A stretch of DNA of 64,000 nucleotides from JBOGCH01 sp051656645. Lineage in GTDB: Bacteria > Bacteroidota > Bacteroidia > Bacteroidales > Marinifilaceae. The position numbers were made by a program, and so were the translations under genes. The notes beneath the pieces were generated by a model that was given only the letters and a program-made list of their open reading frames with translations, did not search any database and was not told where the DNA came from. The stretch covers positions 46,061 through 110,060 of the forward strand of contig JBOGCH010000001.1 in assembly GCA_051656645.1 (NCBI GenBank), written 5' to 3'. Positions 8,462 to 17,186 of this stretch are shown in pieces (positions within the stretch are counted from its first letter, which is position 1; each line of letters starts with the position of its first letter).

Positions 8462-9427
8462 ATGATTACAAGAATCACAATCAATCAACTTACAGAAGCT
8501 ATTATTGAAGCCTATGAACATGTAAGAAAGAATGTCGATGGAGAAAATGCCTCCTATATTCCCTATCTAGAACATGTCGATAAAACATTGTTCGGCATCT
8601 CTGTCTGTTTACCTTCAGGAAAAACAATAAGCGTCGGTGATGTCAATTACCCCTTTGGCATTGAATCTATTTCTAAGGTCTTAACAGCTCTATTGGTTAT
8701 ACAACAATATGGGGCAGATAAAATGGTCGAGATGATAGGTGCTAATGCCACCGGATTGCCTTTTAATTCTATTATGGCAATGCTTCTTGAAAAGAACCAA
8801 CCCACAACCCCTCTTGTCAATGCAGGAGCCATTAGCACAGTAAGCATGGTACAACCGCAAGGCGACAGTGATTCCAAATGGAAAAACATCACAGATTATA
8901 TGGATCGATTATGTGCCGGGAAATTAACATTGATAGATGAGCTCTATAAATCAGAAACCGAAACAAACTACAACAATCGCTCTATTACTTGGCTACTAAA
9001 AAAAGCCGATCGGATTTACGATGATCCAGAAATGTCCCTTGATCTATACACACGACAATGTTCTCTAGGCGTTACTACCCAACAATTGGCTATTGCTGCA
9101 TGTACCATTGCAAACAAAGGACTAAATCCCATTAGCGGAGAACAAATATTTAACCCAGAACTTTCCACTTACATCACCACACTTGTAGCTACAAATGGCT
9201 TTTATGAACAGACTGGAGACTGGTTATATAGTAGCGGAGTCCCTGCAAAATCTGGTGTTGGCGGCGGAGTATTGAGCATCGTTCCAGGAGTAATGGGTAT
9301 TGCAGCATTCGCACCACCCTTAGACGAGTCGGGCAATTCCGTGCGCGCTCAAGCTGCTATTAAATACATTGCACAGCGTTTAAAAATACATGTATTTAAT
9401 GGCAATTATATTGAAATCATTGAATAA
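8462..9427 (+). CDS. glsA: Glutaminase
   Basis: A 321-residue glutaminase of the serine-dependent beta-lactamase-like fold, hydrolysing glutamine to glutamate and ammonia in the cytoplasm. The catalytic SxxK is Ser69/Lys72 (ESISKVL). Other family motifs are LVNAGAI, SETETNYNN and the C-terminal PAKSGVGGG. The length matches the family. In several gut bacteria this enzyme supports acid resistance through ammonia release; that role is only an inference here. It is divergent from lrgAB with a 229-bp gap, so co-regulation is possible. Confidence 0.95.
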   Translation: MITRITINQLTEAIIEAYEHVRKNVDGENASYIPYLEHVDKTLFGISVCLPSGKTISVGDVNYPFGIESISKVLTALLVIQQYGADKMVEMIGANATGLPFNSIMAMLLEKNQPTTPLVNAGAISTVSMVQPQGDSDSKWKNITDYMDRLCAGKLTLIDELYKSETETNYNNRSITWLLKKADRIYDDPEMSLDLYTRQCSLGVTTQQLAIAACTIANKGLNPISGEQIFNPELSTYITTLVATNGFYEQTGDWLYSSGVPAKSGVGGGVLSIVPGVMGIAAFAPPLDESGNSVRAQAAIKYIAQRLKIHVFNGNYIEIIE

Positions 9428-9495
9428 AGAATTATTCCATGACGTATATCATGGAGTAACACTACAACATAGAAACTCTTCAAAATAAAAAATAC

Positions 9496-9550
9496 AATGC
9501 AGACATCGCTCGTACCAATTCACTTCTCAAGTACAGGAGATGTCTGCATT
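9496..9550. terminator. Hairpin between convergent glsA and DUF3078 genes
   Basis: Perfect 12-bp arms AATGCAGACATC and GATGTCTGCATT enclose a 31-nt loop. A smaller hairpin (TCCATGA/TCATGGA, 9436-9455) lies just after the glsA stop. Neither has a strong T-run, so the larger one is the likelier shared terminator. Confidence 0.55.
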
Positions 9551-9562
9551 AAATAGAAGAAA

Positions 9563-10435
9563 CTAGAACTCAAACATCACACCAACTGCAAGTGACTCTT
9601 TAAACTGCGTCTCTGCATATTTACGCCCATCCTTGTGAAGTATCTTCGTGTCGTCATCATAAATCAGATTCATCATTATAGATGTCGTAAACCATTTGTT
9701 TACTCTCATTAGCAACATTGTTTGCCAATCTACATCCACATTCTGCGGCTTGTCTTTATAATCTGAAAAGAGTTGTAAACGAGTAGACACTTCCATATTA
9801 GGCAAAAACTCATACTTTAACTGACCAATAAAAAAGGCACCATACTCACTTAGCGTGTGCTTACCCTCCTTTACACCAAAAGCACCCTCATTTGAAAGAA
9901 TATCCGACGTTACAAAAACTCCGCGCCATGAAATTGGAGACAAGTAGAGTGACACCCAACTTTTAGGTTCCCAACGAACACCAGGACCTACAGTAAGATA
10001 ACCTGGGGACATAAAACGTGAAATGAGAGTCTTTAAATCATTCGAGTAATCGTAACCGTTCGAGAACTGCGTACGGAAGTTCAGCAAGGCCGACAAATAC
10101 CAATGCGGCTTAAACTCCCAACCATAGTCGGAAAGTAAATAGATTCGGTCATTACTTTTTCGCCAATCATCACTACCTATTTGGCTAAAACCATAGGCCA
10201 TTTCCAAGCGGTTATTCCACGATTGCGCCTCACGTTTATAGTTGGCATCATAACCAACAAAAGTAGATAGAGCAAAGGATTTATCTCCTCCTGCCGCCCA
10301 ATTACTCAGATATACCTGGTTAAAATCTAAAGTGTAAACACCTTTTAGCGTCCAGTTCTTGTTTTCCGTTTTGTTTTGTGCGTAAGTCAGCGTGGAAATT
10401 AATAAAGTAAAAAATAGAGGAATTAGTCGTTTCAT
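9563..10435 (-). CDS. DUF3078 family outer-membrane-type protein
   Basis: A 290-residue protein with a cleavable signal peptide (MKRLIPLFFTLLISTLTYAQ). The body is made of alternating aromatic beta strands and ends in Phe (VGVMFEF), the mark of an outer-membrane barrel. The region LSNWAAGGDKSFALSTFVGY followed by WNNRLEMAYGF is characteristic of DUF3078, a Bacteroidota family of unknown function. It is transcribed alone toward glsA. No enzymatic motif is seen. Family assignment is from recall of the pattern. Confidence 0.8.
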   Translation of the reverse strand: MKRLIPLFFTLLISTLTYAQNKTENKNWTLKGVYTLDFNQVYLSNWAAGGDKSFALSTFVGYDANYKREAQSWNNRLEMAYGFSQIGSDDWRKSNDRIYLLSDYGWEFKPHWYLSALLNFRTQFSNGYDYSNDLKTLISRFMSPGYLTVGPGVRWEPKSWVSLYLSPISWRGVFVTSDILSNEGAFGVKEGKHTLSEYGAFFIGQLKYEFLPNMEVSTRLQLFSDYKDKPQNVDVDWQTMLLMRVNKWFTTSIMMNLIYDDDTKILHKDGRKYAETQFKESLAVGVMFEF

Positions 10436-10512
10436 AACTGTAAGGTTTAGGTTGTAGTATCAATTTACAACTTGTAACGTTATGACCAACTGTTTGTTGC
10501 ATTTACATAAAA

Positions 10513-10540
10513 AAAGAGGTTGTCTATAGACAACCTCTTT
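10513..10540 (-). terminator. Terminator of tRNA-fMet
   Basis: A 28-bp perfect palindrome (AAAGAGGTTGTCTA and its complement) lies just past the tRNA 3' end. It continues into a T-run on the minus strand. Confidence 0.85.
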
Positions 10541-10547
10541 AATCTTG

Positions 10548-10619
<72 letters not shown>

Positions 10620-10648
10620 CTCTCTGCTAATACCTCTGTATTGCACTG

Positions 10649-10679
10649 CAAATATAGAGTGTTTTATTCAATACTGCAA
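10649..10679 (-). promoter_or_regulatory. Promoter of tRNA-fMet
   Basis: On the minus strand TTG (10679-10677) is followed after 20 nt by TATATTTG (10656-10649), a full TAnnTTTG match. Transcription would start about 20 nt before the mature tRNA 5' end. Confidence 0.7.
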
Positions 10680-10879
10680 CTATTCAGTGTGTTATTTTAC
10701 TATTTATTTTAACCCTAGAGCCACACATAAACCTATACACCTATTAAACAACAACATACACATAAAAATAATTTTACCTAGTAAGTATCATTTTCTGAAA
10801 AGTGATTAAATAATTATGACTAAAGTAACCTCAATGCGTATAAATCCGAAAATAGAAGTGAGACCAATACATAAACAAA

Positions 10880-11071
10880 ATGAACAGCGTATGCATTTTC
10901 TGCGGACAAGAAACAGTAATTAGCTCAGCAAGCAGCCATTATTGTACAAACTGTGGGAGTGATTGGCTTGCCGATAGCGCAGCCATGAACGTAAAGCAGG
11001 AGAAAAACGAACCTTCCGTTTTTGAAACAAGCGATGAGTATGATTATTCAGATCTTTGCTCACCCATCTAG
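10880..11071 (+). CDS. Small zinc-ribbon protein, function unknown
   Basis: A 63-residue ORF. Two CxxC knuckles (CIFC at 5-8 and CTNC at 22-25) look like a single zinc ribbon. An acidic, probably disordered tail follows (SDEYDYSDLC). It lies in an otherwise empty 670-bp stretch, and the paired knuckles argue against a chance ORF. No family is recognised. A hairpin (GGGCTA/TAGCCC, 11142-11168) about 70 bp downstream may be its terminator. Moderate confidence that it is expressed. Confidence 0.5.
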   Translation: MNSVCIFCGQETVISSASSHYCTNCGSDWLADSAAMNVKQEKNEPSVFETSDEYDYSDLCSPI

Positions 11072-11231
11072 ACTCAAGCAGAACCGCAAGGCAGGTACTG
11101 CAACTGTAGCTATAACTACAAGCAATGAAAGTTTAAACTAAGGGCTATTCTGCAACAGGGAGTAGCCCAAAATTGTGTAAATAATACTTGCCAAAAGTAT
11201 CTTTTCTTGTACATGGCACGGATATTGCTTT

Positions 11232-11259
11232 TTTGTTAATTGTTTTTTGTATAGTTTTG
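11232..11259 (+). promoter_or_regulatory. Promoter for the LolA-like gene
   Basis: TTTG (11232-11235), 16-nt spacer, TAGTTTTG (11252-11259), then the ATG 35 bp further on. Both boxes match the Bacteroidota consensus. Confidence 0.6.
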
Positions 11260-11293
11260 ATGTAGCATTTAATAACATTTATAAGATATACCT

Positions 11294-11923
11294 ATGAAAT
11301 TTATTTTTACAACTCTGATTTTACTATCTACCTTTAATGTATGGGCGCAAGAGGATGCTAAAGCCTTACTTGACAAGGCAGCTAAAAAGATAAAGGATTA
11401 TAAAGCCATTGAGATTTTGTTTGATGTGACGATGGAAAACAAAGAAGAGAACATCAATGAAAGTCACTCTGGAAAGGCGTACATGAAGGGTAATTTATAC
11501 CGTCTTAACTTAATGGGTGTGGAAAGCTATTTTGATGGCAAAGCTATTTATTCTTATATGCCGGACATTGAAGAAGTAAATATCAAGGATCCATCCGAGG
11601 ATGAAGAAGAGTTTCTTAACCCTACTACTATCTTTGAAATTCACAACCAAGGATTCAAACAAAACATCCAAAAAAAGGAAGGGAACATTGCTTATATTGA
11701 TTTAATCCCCGAGAAGGATGATAAATCATTCTCTAAACTTGTCATAAAGCTTAATACAGCAACTAATACCATTGAACAAGTAACTTCCTACGGAAAAGAC
11801 AATAACAACGTCCATATTAAAATTAAAAGTCTTCAGGAAATGACCCCTATACCAGCGGACGGTTTCTTTAAGTTTGATAAAGCAAAATTCCCTAACGTTG
11901 AGGTTATTGACCTAAGGGATTAA
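11294..11923 (+). CDS. LolA-like periplasmic lipoprotein carrier
   Basis: A 209-residue secreted protein with signal peptide MKFIFTTLILLSTFNVWA. The mature part resembles LolA/LolA-like proteins: a helix carrying LLDKAAKKIKDYKAIEILFDV, then beta strands with GKAYMKGNLYRLNLMGVESYFDGK, the FLNPTTIFEI stretch and a C-terminal VEVIDLR. LolA shuttles lipoproteins through the periplasm from LolCDE to the outer membrane. It starts a likely operon with the first DUF4251 gene (27-bp gap), which ends at the hairpin near 12470. Bacteroidota carry several LolA paralogues, so the main-carrier role is not certain. Confidence 0.8.
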   Translation: MKFIFTTLILLSTFNVWAQEDAKALLDKAAKKIKDYKAIEILFDVTMENKEENINESHSGKAYMKGNLYRLNLMGVESYFDGKAIYSYMPDIEEVNIKDPSEDEEEFLNPTTIFEIHNQGFKQNIQKKEGNIAYIDLIPEKDDKSFSKLVIKLNTATNTIEQVTSYGKDNNNVHIKIKSLQEMTPIPADGFFKFDKAKFPNVEVIDLRD

Positions 11924-11950
11924 AGTATAAACAAAAACAGACATTGAAGT

Positions 11951-12457
11951 ATGAAAAGGATTATAACGCTTATATTATGTGTCGCTCTAGGTTATGGCAT
12001 GGCTATGGCTCAAGGGAAAAAGAACAAAGAGAAGGATAACGATAACTTTAAAAAGGTTATAGAGTTAGTGGAAGGCGGTAAGTTCACTATTGACATTAAC
12101 AAAGTATTGCCAAACGGCAACATGGACCTATCGCGTTTTAATCCACGAGGTGAAATCAATGTCTGCGATACTACCATAAAAGGCAATCTTCCTTTTTTTG
12201 GTAGAGCTTATCGTGTATCTCCCGGGAGCGATGGCGGTATCCGATTTGACGGCACCCCTATCCGCTCTGAATGGAAAATCATACAAAAAAGAAAGCATGC
12301 AATTGTAGACTACCAATTTACCATACGCGAAGCCGACGATGTATTACGCTTTACTATTGAGATTGGAACTAACAGCAACTGTAGCGTAACACTTAACTCT
12401 AACAATCGACAAACTATTAGTTACCTAGGAGTGATTAAACCACTTAAAAGCAAATAA
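11951..12457 (+). CDS. DUF4251 secreted protein
   Basis: A 168-residue protein with signal peptide (MKRIITLILCVALGYGMAMAQ). It matches the pattern of DUF4251, a Bacteroidales family of unknown function: GKFTIDINKVLPNG, then LPFFGRAYRVSPGSDGGIRFDGTPI, and a C-terminal strand pair ending TISYLGVIKP. The fold is probably a small periplasmic beta protein. It follows the LolA-like gene at 27 bp and precedes a strong terminator. The next gene is a divergent paralogue. No catalytic motif is seen. Confidence 0.8.
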   Translation: MKRIITLILCVALGYGMAMAQGKKNKEKDNDNFKKVIELVEGGKFTIDINKVLPNGNMDLSRFNPRGEINVCDTTIKGNLPFFGRAYRVSPGSDGGIRFDGTPIRSEWKIIQKRKHAIVDYQFTIREADDVLRFTIEIGTNSNCSVTLNSNNRQTISYLGVIKPLKSK

Positions 12458-12467
12458 TAAAACATAT

Positions 12468-12508
12468 AAATACGGGACAGTACCATACGGTTATTGTCCC
12501 GTATTTTT
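12468..12508 (+). terminator. Rho-independent terminator after the first DUF4251 gene
   Basis: AAATACGGGACA and TGTCCCGTATTT form a 12-bp perfect stem with a 15-nt loop, followed by a T-run. Confidence 0.85.
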
Positions 12509-12590
12509 AGTTACCCCAACTATATCAGATTAGTAACCCTATACAAGCGGAGAGCGTAAAAGGAGTACATTTAACTAAAATTATTGTACT

Positions 12591-13130
12591 ATGAAACGCT
12601 TGATTTTTCTTTTTATGCTATGCCTTAGCACATCTCTATACGCACAGAACGACTCAATTATTACTTTTGACCAAATAAACGCAGCTGTAAAAGCTCAACA
12701 GTTCAAGGTTACATTCAATATGGTATCTCCTGTTAACAACTACTATATACAACCTACAACACCCTATATTGCAGAGAACATTCGCATTTCTCCTGATAGC
12801 TCATTTATCATCATTGCCGACTCACTAGCTGTCGGTTATCTCCCATATTACGGCAACGGATATGCCTTTGCTCAATATGGCATACGTGGCATCGTTTTTA
12901 AAAATACAATGATAAACCCGCAATATTACCTAAATAATAGGGGGCGGAAACCATCTGTAACATTCATATTTGACGTTGTTGGTCTAATTGACATCTATAA
13001 AATTACAGTAAATGTAGACGCAGATAGGACCACGTATATGCAAGTTCAAAGCACTAAACGCAGTCCTATTACTTATACCGGTAAGTTTTATTTACTTCCT
13101 CCTATTCAGCAAAGTACTTCCAATAAATAG
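12591..13130 (+). CDS. Second DUF4251-like secreted protein
   Basis: A 179-residue protein with signal peptide (MKRLIFLFMLCLSTSLYAQ). It shares the DUF4251 layout with its upstream neighbour: QQFKVTFNMVSPVNNYYIQP, GYLPYYGNGYAFAQYG..GIVFKN, and a C-terminal PITYTGKFYL. Sequence identity between the two is low, so duplication was old or the genes came together independently. It is separated from the first copy by a terminator. Its last 29 bp overlap the convergent flavodoxin-fold gene. The function is unknown. Confidence 0.75.
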   Translation: MKRLIFLFMLCLSTSLYAQNDSIITFDQINAAVKAQQFKVTFNMVSPVNNYYIQPTTPYIAENIRISPDSSFIIIADSLAVGYLPYYGNGYAFAQYGIRGIVFKNTMINPQYYLNNRGRKPSVTFIFDVVGLIDIYKITVNVDADRTTYMQVQSTKRSPITYTGKFYLLPPIQQSTSNK

Positions 13131-13737
13131 TTTCCATTTCTCGGATATAGCCTTCACATTGTTCGCGCGAAGCGGTTGCCGCTTCGCCAAAGAATTTATG
13201 TCGTAATACCTCACATCCACAAAATGCAAAAATTCCAAGATCTACGGTCTCATAGAAAGCATTTAACATACCTACTTGCTCGTACTGTTCGGTAGAGGCT
13301 CCCATGTTATTAAGCAGTATCACTTTCTTATCCGTTAAAAGTGGTACAATGTCCCCATTAATACCTACATCATAAGCAAATCCTCTATAAAAAACACGGT
13401 CAATATATCCCTTTGCCATTGCAGGCATACCTGCCCACCAAATAGGATAAATAAACGTTATTAAATCTGCCCAGCGTATATAGTCCGCTTCTACAGCAAT
13501 TGCTGGCGGCACTTTACCATCCCGGAAAGCAGCCATATCCTCGGCCGAGAGTAGTGGATTGAAGCCTATTTCATATAAATCGCGAATAATTACATCCGCA
13601 CCATACTTTCGAGACAACCTGACAACCTCATCTCTATATGCCGCACTTAAAGATTGATGGTAAGGATGAGCGTAGACTATCAAATGATGCAGATGCTCCG
13701 GGTCCTTCCCTACTAATTTGTATGCAAATTTTTCCAT
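13102..13737 (-). CDS. NAD(P)H:quinone oxidoreductase, flavodoxin fold
   Basis: A 211-residue flavoprotein of the NQO1/KefF/MdaB (Flavodoxin_2) group. The phosphate-binding loop for FMN/FAD is YAHPYHQSLSAA (about 21-32). The flavin-contacting WADLITFIYPIWWAGMPAMAKGYIDRVF is typical of the family. Expected activity is two-electron reduction of quinones or related acceptors with NAD(P)H in the cytoplasm. It is transcribed alone and overlaps the end of the DUF4251 gene tail to tail, with no terminator hairpin between. The specific acceptor cannot be told. Confidence 0.88.
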   Translation of the reverse strand: MEKFAYKLVGKDPEHLHHLIVYAHPYHQSLSAAYRDEVVRLSRKYGADVIIRDLYEIGFNPLLSAEDMAAFRDGKVPPAIAVEADYIRWADLITFIYPIWWAGMPAMAKGYIDRVFYRGFAYDVGINGDIVPLLTDKKVILLNNMGASTEQYEQVGMLNAFYETVDLGIFAFCGCEVLRHKFFGEAATASREQCEGYIREMETIYWKYFAE

Positions 13738-13819
13738 AACAATACGGTATTACTAGTTTGTGTATTTATCATTCATTGATACGCAACCAGACCATTATAG
13801 TTTATAACTACCTCCTAAT

Positions 13820-13861
13820 AAACAATAAGCGCGCTACTCTATAGTAACGCGCTTATTGTTT
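13820..13861 (-). terminator. Long hairpin terminator after the lytic transglycosylase gene
   Basis: Arms of 19 bp (AAACAATAAGCGCGCTACT and its near-complement) with one mismatch and a 4-nt loop CTAT lie 16 bp past the stop at 13877. Confidence 0.75.
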
Positions 13862-13876
13862 ATTATAGCGTGGAGT

Positions 13877-15535
13877 TTATCCCACTGTTTTTTTTATCTT
13901 TAACTTTACACCCGGTTTTATATCTCGCAAGGTATTTTGCGAAATGCCATTCCAACGCATAATGTCTTTATCCGAAACTCCCGGATATTTCTTTGCTATT
14001 TGCCACAAATTATCTCCAGATTTGACGGTATAGTATACATACTCCCCCGCTTTCAACTCCTCAAACTCTATCGTTTCGTTAGACTTTGCCGCTGTTGAAG
14101 TCTTAGAACTTCCATTATGAGCAGCCGCTACCGACTTATTGGCATAAATCACTAATTTTTGTCCCGGACGTATTGTCAAATTCTTATTTAAATTATTCCA
14201 ATAACGTAAATCCGATAATCGGACTTTAAACTTACTTGCAATAGCACCTGGAACGTCCCCTGATTTTACAGTATAAACAATCCTGTCACCACCACCTCCA
14301 ATAGGTTTTGCGTGTACCTTAATTCTATTTCCGGGATCGGCTTTCCGATCGCTTAAATCAAAATATTTAGCCTTATTAAAAGCAAAAATCGTATCCTGAC
14401 CATCAATAAAATCACCGACATAATTATAAGGCAAGTGTAAAATATATCCTTTATCGGCGCTTCCCGGAATTGCATCTGCTCGATACTGCGGATTCAAAGA
14501 ACGCAGTTGCTCCATTGGTATATTCAATTTATGAGCTATTTGTTCAAAGTGCAGCAAATCGTTTATCTCAAGACTATCGCACAACAAAGGTAAATCGCAC
14601 TCTGTAGGAAGTATATTATGCTCTTTGTGATACTCAAAAGCATACATCGCACCTATAAACGCAGGAATATATCCGCGCGTTTCTTTCGGTAGATGGTAGT
14701 ATACATCCCAGTAGTTTTTGTATCCACCCGAACGACGAATAGCCTTGTTCACATTACCCGGACCACAGTTATATGCTGCAATAACAAGCATCCAGTTATT
14801 GTACATGCCGTACAAATCCTTTAAGTAGCTCACTGCCGCATCTGTAGACTTTAATGGGTCTCTACGCTCATCAATATAAGAGTTTATCTCCAGTTTATAC
14901 ATACGTCCCGTAGCGTACATAAACTGCCACAATCCGCAAGCTCCGGCTTTTGATAGTGCCGTAGGATTTAACGCACTCTCAATAACAGGAAGATATTTTA
15001 ACTCCAATGGCAAACCATGACGATCAAGCGCCTCCTCGAAGATAGGAAAGTAATATTTACTCAAACCCAACATTCTAGATGTTTGTGCACGTCCACGCTT
15101 GGTATAAAGTTCTATATAGCGCTTAACAATGTCGTTATAAGATAATGGTATGGCCGATTTTAAATCGTCCATGCGCTGCAAGTAAACCGAATCCGCAAAT
15201 TCAACCGGAGGATTCTCCTTGAAATAAGTATCTGAAATAATATCGCCTTCCAACGCTTTAGAGAGGAACCATAAATTATGAAGATAATCTAATCTTGCTT
15301 CAAACTCATCTGGAATATCATCATTTACATCGCTCATAAATGCCGGTTCAATATCAAACCCGCGATCTATAAACACTGTATCACGCACCACAACGGTATG
15401 CACCGTAGTATCTCGTCTATGCTCACGCTTGGCTCTGCCAAACAGTCCACGACGCACTTTCTTCTCCTCTGATTTTTCCGCGGCTATTACATTCACAGAA
15501 AACAGAACCAATAATGCTAAAATTGTATATCTCAT
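13877..15535 (-). CDS. mltD: Membrane-bound lytic murein transglycosylase D-like, two LysM
   Basis: A 552-residue secreted enzyme that cleaves peptidoglycan glycan strands. A signal peptide covers about residues 1-19. The SLT domain spans about 160-290, with catalytic Glu186 (YLPVIESALNP), GACGLWQFMYATGRMYKL and AAYNCGPGNVNKAI. Two C-terminal LysM domains bind peptidoglycan (about 418-465, VYTVKSGDVPGAIASKF, and 502-550, YYTVKSGDNLWQIAKKY). A basic stretch (RGLFGRAKREHRR) follows the signal. It is last in the parA-parB-DUF5683 block, an arrangement seen in many Bacteroidales. No frameshift or missing motif. Confidence 0.93.
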   Translation of the reverse strand: MRYTILALLVLFSVNVIAAEKSEEKKVRRGLFGRAKREHRRDTTVHTVVVRDTVFIDRGFDIEPAFMSDVNDDIPDEFEARLDYLHNLWFLSKALEGDIISDTYFKENPPVEFADSVYLQRMDDLKSAIPLSYNDIVKRYIELYTKRGRAQTSRMLGLSKYYFPIFEEALDRHGLPLELKYLPVIESALNPTALSKAGACGLWQFMYATGRMYKLEINSYIDERRDPLKSTDAAVSYLKDLYGMYNNWMLVIAAYNCGPGNVNKAIRRSGGYKNYWDVYYHLPKETRGYIPAFIGAMYAFEYHKEHNILPTECDLPLLCDSLEINDLLHFEQIAHKLNIPMEQLRSLNPQYRADAIPGSADKGYILHLPYNYVGDFIDGQDTIFAFNKAKYFDLSDRKADPGNRIKVHAKPIGGGGDRIVYTVKSGDVPGAIASKFKVRLSDLRYWNNLNKNLTIRPGQKLVIYANKSVAAAHNGSSKTSTAAKSNETIEFEELKAGEYVYYTVKSGDNLWQIAKKYPGVSDKDIMRWNGISQNTLRDIKPGVKLKIKKTVG

Positions 15536-15571
15536 ATTTTTATATTTCCCATCAACAGATTTAACCTTTTA

Positions 15572-16291
15572 CTAAAAATTAAAAGTTAAGGTTAACCCCA
15601 CAGTACCCCCACTAATGGGATGATAAGTAGAGGAAGGACGTAAATGCATACTTAAATTATCGTCAATCTCAAAATCATAGAAATGCGCAAAGACACACGC
15701 ATCTATTATATTTAACGCATAAATCCCTGCCATTATAATATAGCATAAATCCCTATTACGCTTAAATGATGTTTTACGGTTCTTTAATATATTCAAAAAC
15801 CATTTCTGCCCACTTTCTGTTTGCAAATATGGATCCGTTTCCACATCAAAAGGTTTTTTGATTTTGTCCCATGCCGGTTTCGACGGATAAGGTGTTTCCG
15901 GATTCTCTGCCCTATCTAGTAAAAATTGATTATACTCTATAAAGGCATCCCTATAATCCTTAAATCTATGATTGTTCCAAGTTAAACCATACAATGTACC
16001 GGCAACTCCACCATATAGAATAGGCACTTTCCACCATTGTCCATTATAAATTTGAGCAGATCCCGGTAACACCATAGCCATAATTGTAGCTTTATGTGGC
16101 GAGTGCGGTTTCTTTTCTTTGAATTCCAACGGTTTCAATGGTTCCAAAACTAACGAGTCCATACTCAATGAATCCCTCGTTTCTACCTTTTTCTTCTTAT
16201 CTTTTTTATCCCAATCATTCCCGTAGGAGTTACCTATTGATACCAATAGTATCAACGGTAGCAGAATTAGTTTCAGTATTTTATTCGCCAT
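15572..16291 (-). CDS. DUF5683 membrane-associated protein
   Basis: About 239 residues from the ATG at 16291 (MANKILKLILLPLILLVSI), chosen because it gives a signal sequence and starts just after the parB stop; the frame is open 23 codons further upstream inside parB. A Lys/Asp-rich linker follows, then KATIMAMVLPGSAQIYNGQWWKVPI, the characteristic DUF5683 hydrophobic region, and later transmembrane segments (LCYIIMAGIYALNIIDACVF). The tail GGTVGLTLTFNF looks like a terminal beta strand. The function is unknown. Position between parB and the lytic transglycosylase is conserved in the phylum, suggesting an envelope role. Confidence 0.82.
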   Translation of the reverse strand: MANKILKLILLPLILLVSIGNSYGNDWDKKDKKKKVETRDSLSMDSLVLEPLKPLEFKEKKPHSPHKATIMAMVLPGSAQIYNGQWWKVPILYGGVAGTLYGLTWNNHRFKDYRDAFIEYNQFLLDRAENPETPYPSKPAWDKIKKPFDVETDPYLQTESGQKWFLNILKNRKTSFKRNRDLCYIIMAGIYALNIIDACVFAHFYDFEIDDNLSMHLRPSSTYHPISGGTVGLTLTFNF

Positions 16292-16298
16292 TCTCAAA

Positions 16299-17183
16299 TT
16301 AATCCAATTTATCAAACAGCCCAAGGATACGCTCAAGCTCATTATCCGATTTAAACGCAATAACTATTTTACCTTGTCCCTTATCATTTCGTTTTAAATC
16401 AATCTTAGTATCAAAACGCTTAGATAATTGCTGTTGCAATGCCTCATACTCTGCCAATAGCGAAGGTTGCTTTACGCGTTCCTTCTCTGCCGCAGGCGGT
16501 GCCGACACACCATTACGTACCAACTCCTCTACTTTACGCACAGAGAAGTCATACTTAAGTATCTGTTCAAAAATTATAAACTGTTGCTCCGGATTCTCAA
16601 TAGCAAGTAACGCACGGGCATGCCCCATGGTTATCTTCTTATCGCGTAGTGCCAATTGTATTTGCGCCGGCAATTTTAATAAACGAATATAATTTGCCAC
16701 GGTTGCACGTTTCATCCCTACTCGCTCACTTAAAGCATCCTGTGTCAAATTACACTCTTCGAGCAAACGCTGATAACTTATTGCCACCTCAATGGCATTT
16801 AAATCCTCACGTTGAATATTTTCAACCAATGCAAGCTCTAAAATTGAGTCGGACGTCGTGTCGCGAATATAAGCGGGAATAGTTTCCAATCCTGCTAATT
16901 TTGACGCTCTATAACGTCTTTCCCCGGCTATAATCTCATATCCGCCTTGAGGCAATGAGCGCACAGTTATAGGTTGTACAATTCCCAATGATTTTATAGA
17001 CGCAGCAAGCTCTGCCAGCGCCTCTTGGTCAAACTCCTTACGCGGTTGAAACGGATTGGGATGAATCTCGTCCAAATGCAACTCCTGTATAGAAGCCACA
17101 CTTTGAACTTTGCTTACAGGTTCATCTATTGCGTCGGAAATCAACGCACCTAATCCTTTACCAAGAACACTCTTTTTAGCCAT
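16299..17183 (-). CDS. parB: Chromosome partitioning protein ParB
   Basis: A 294-residue ParB/Spo0J, the CTP-dependent clamp that loads at parS and spreads along DNA. The N-terminal domain has the family boxes HPNPFQPRKEFDQEALAELA, GIVQPITVR, YEIIAGERRYRA (the GERRxRA CTP-binding motif) and LVENIQREDLNAIE. The helix-turn-helix follows (LTQDALSERVGMKRATVANYIRLL). A Lys-rich C-terminal dimerisation region ends the protein. It starts 3 bp after the parA stop, so the pair is translationally coupled. No perfect parS was seen in the window. Confidence 0.95.
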   Translation of the reverse strand: MAKKSVLGKGLGALISDAIDEPVSKVQSVASIQELHLDEIHPNPFQPRKEFDQEALAELAASIKSLGIVQPITVRSLPQGGYEIIAGERRYRASKLAGLETIPAYIRDTTSDSILELALVENIQREDLNAIEVAISYQRLLEECNLTQDALSERVGMKRATVANYIRLLKLPAQIQLALRDKKITMGHARALLAIENPEQQFIIFEQILKYDFSVRKVEELVRNGVSAPPAAEKERVKQPSLLAEYEALQQQLSKRFDTKIDLKRNDKGQGKIVIAFKSDNELERILGLFDKLD

Positions 17184-17186
17184 ATT

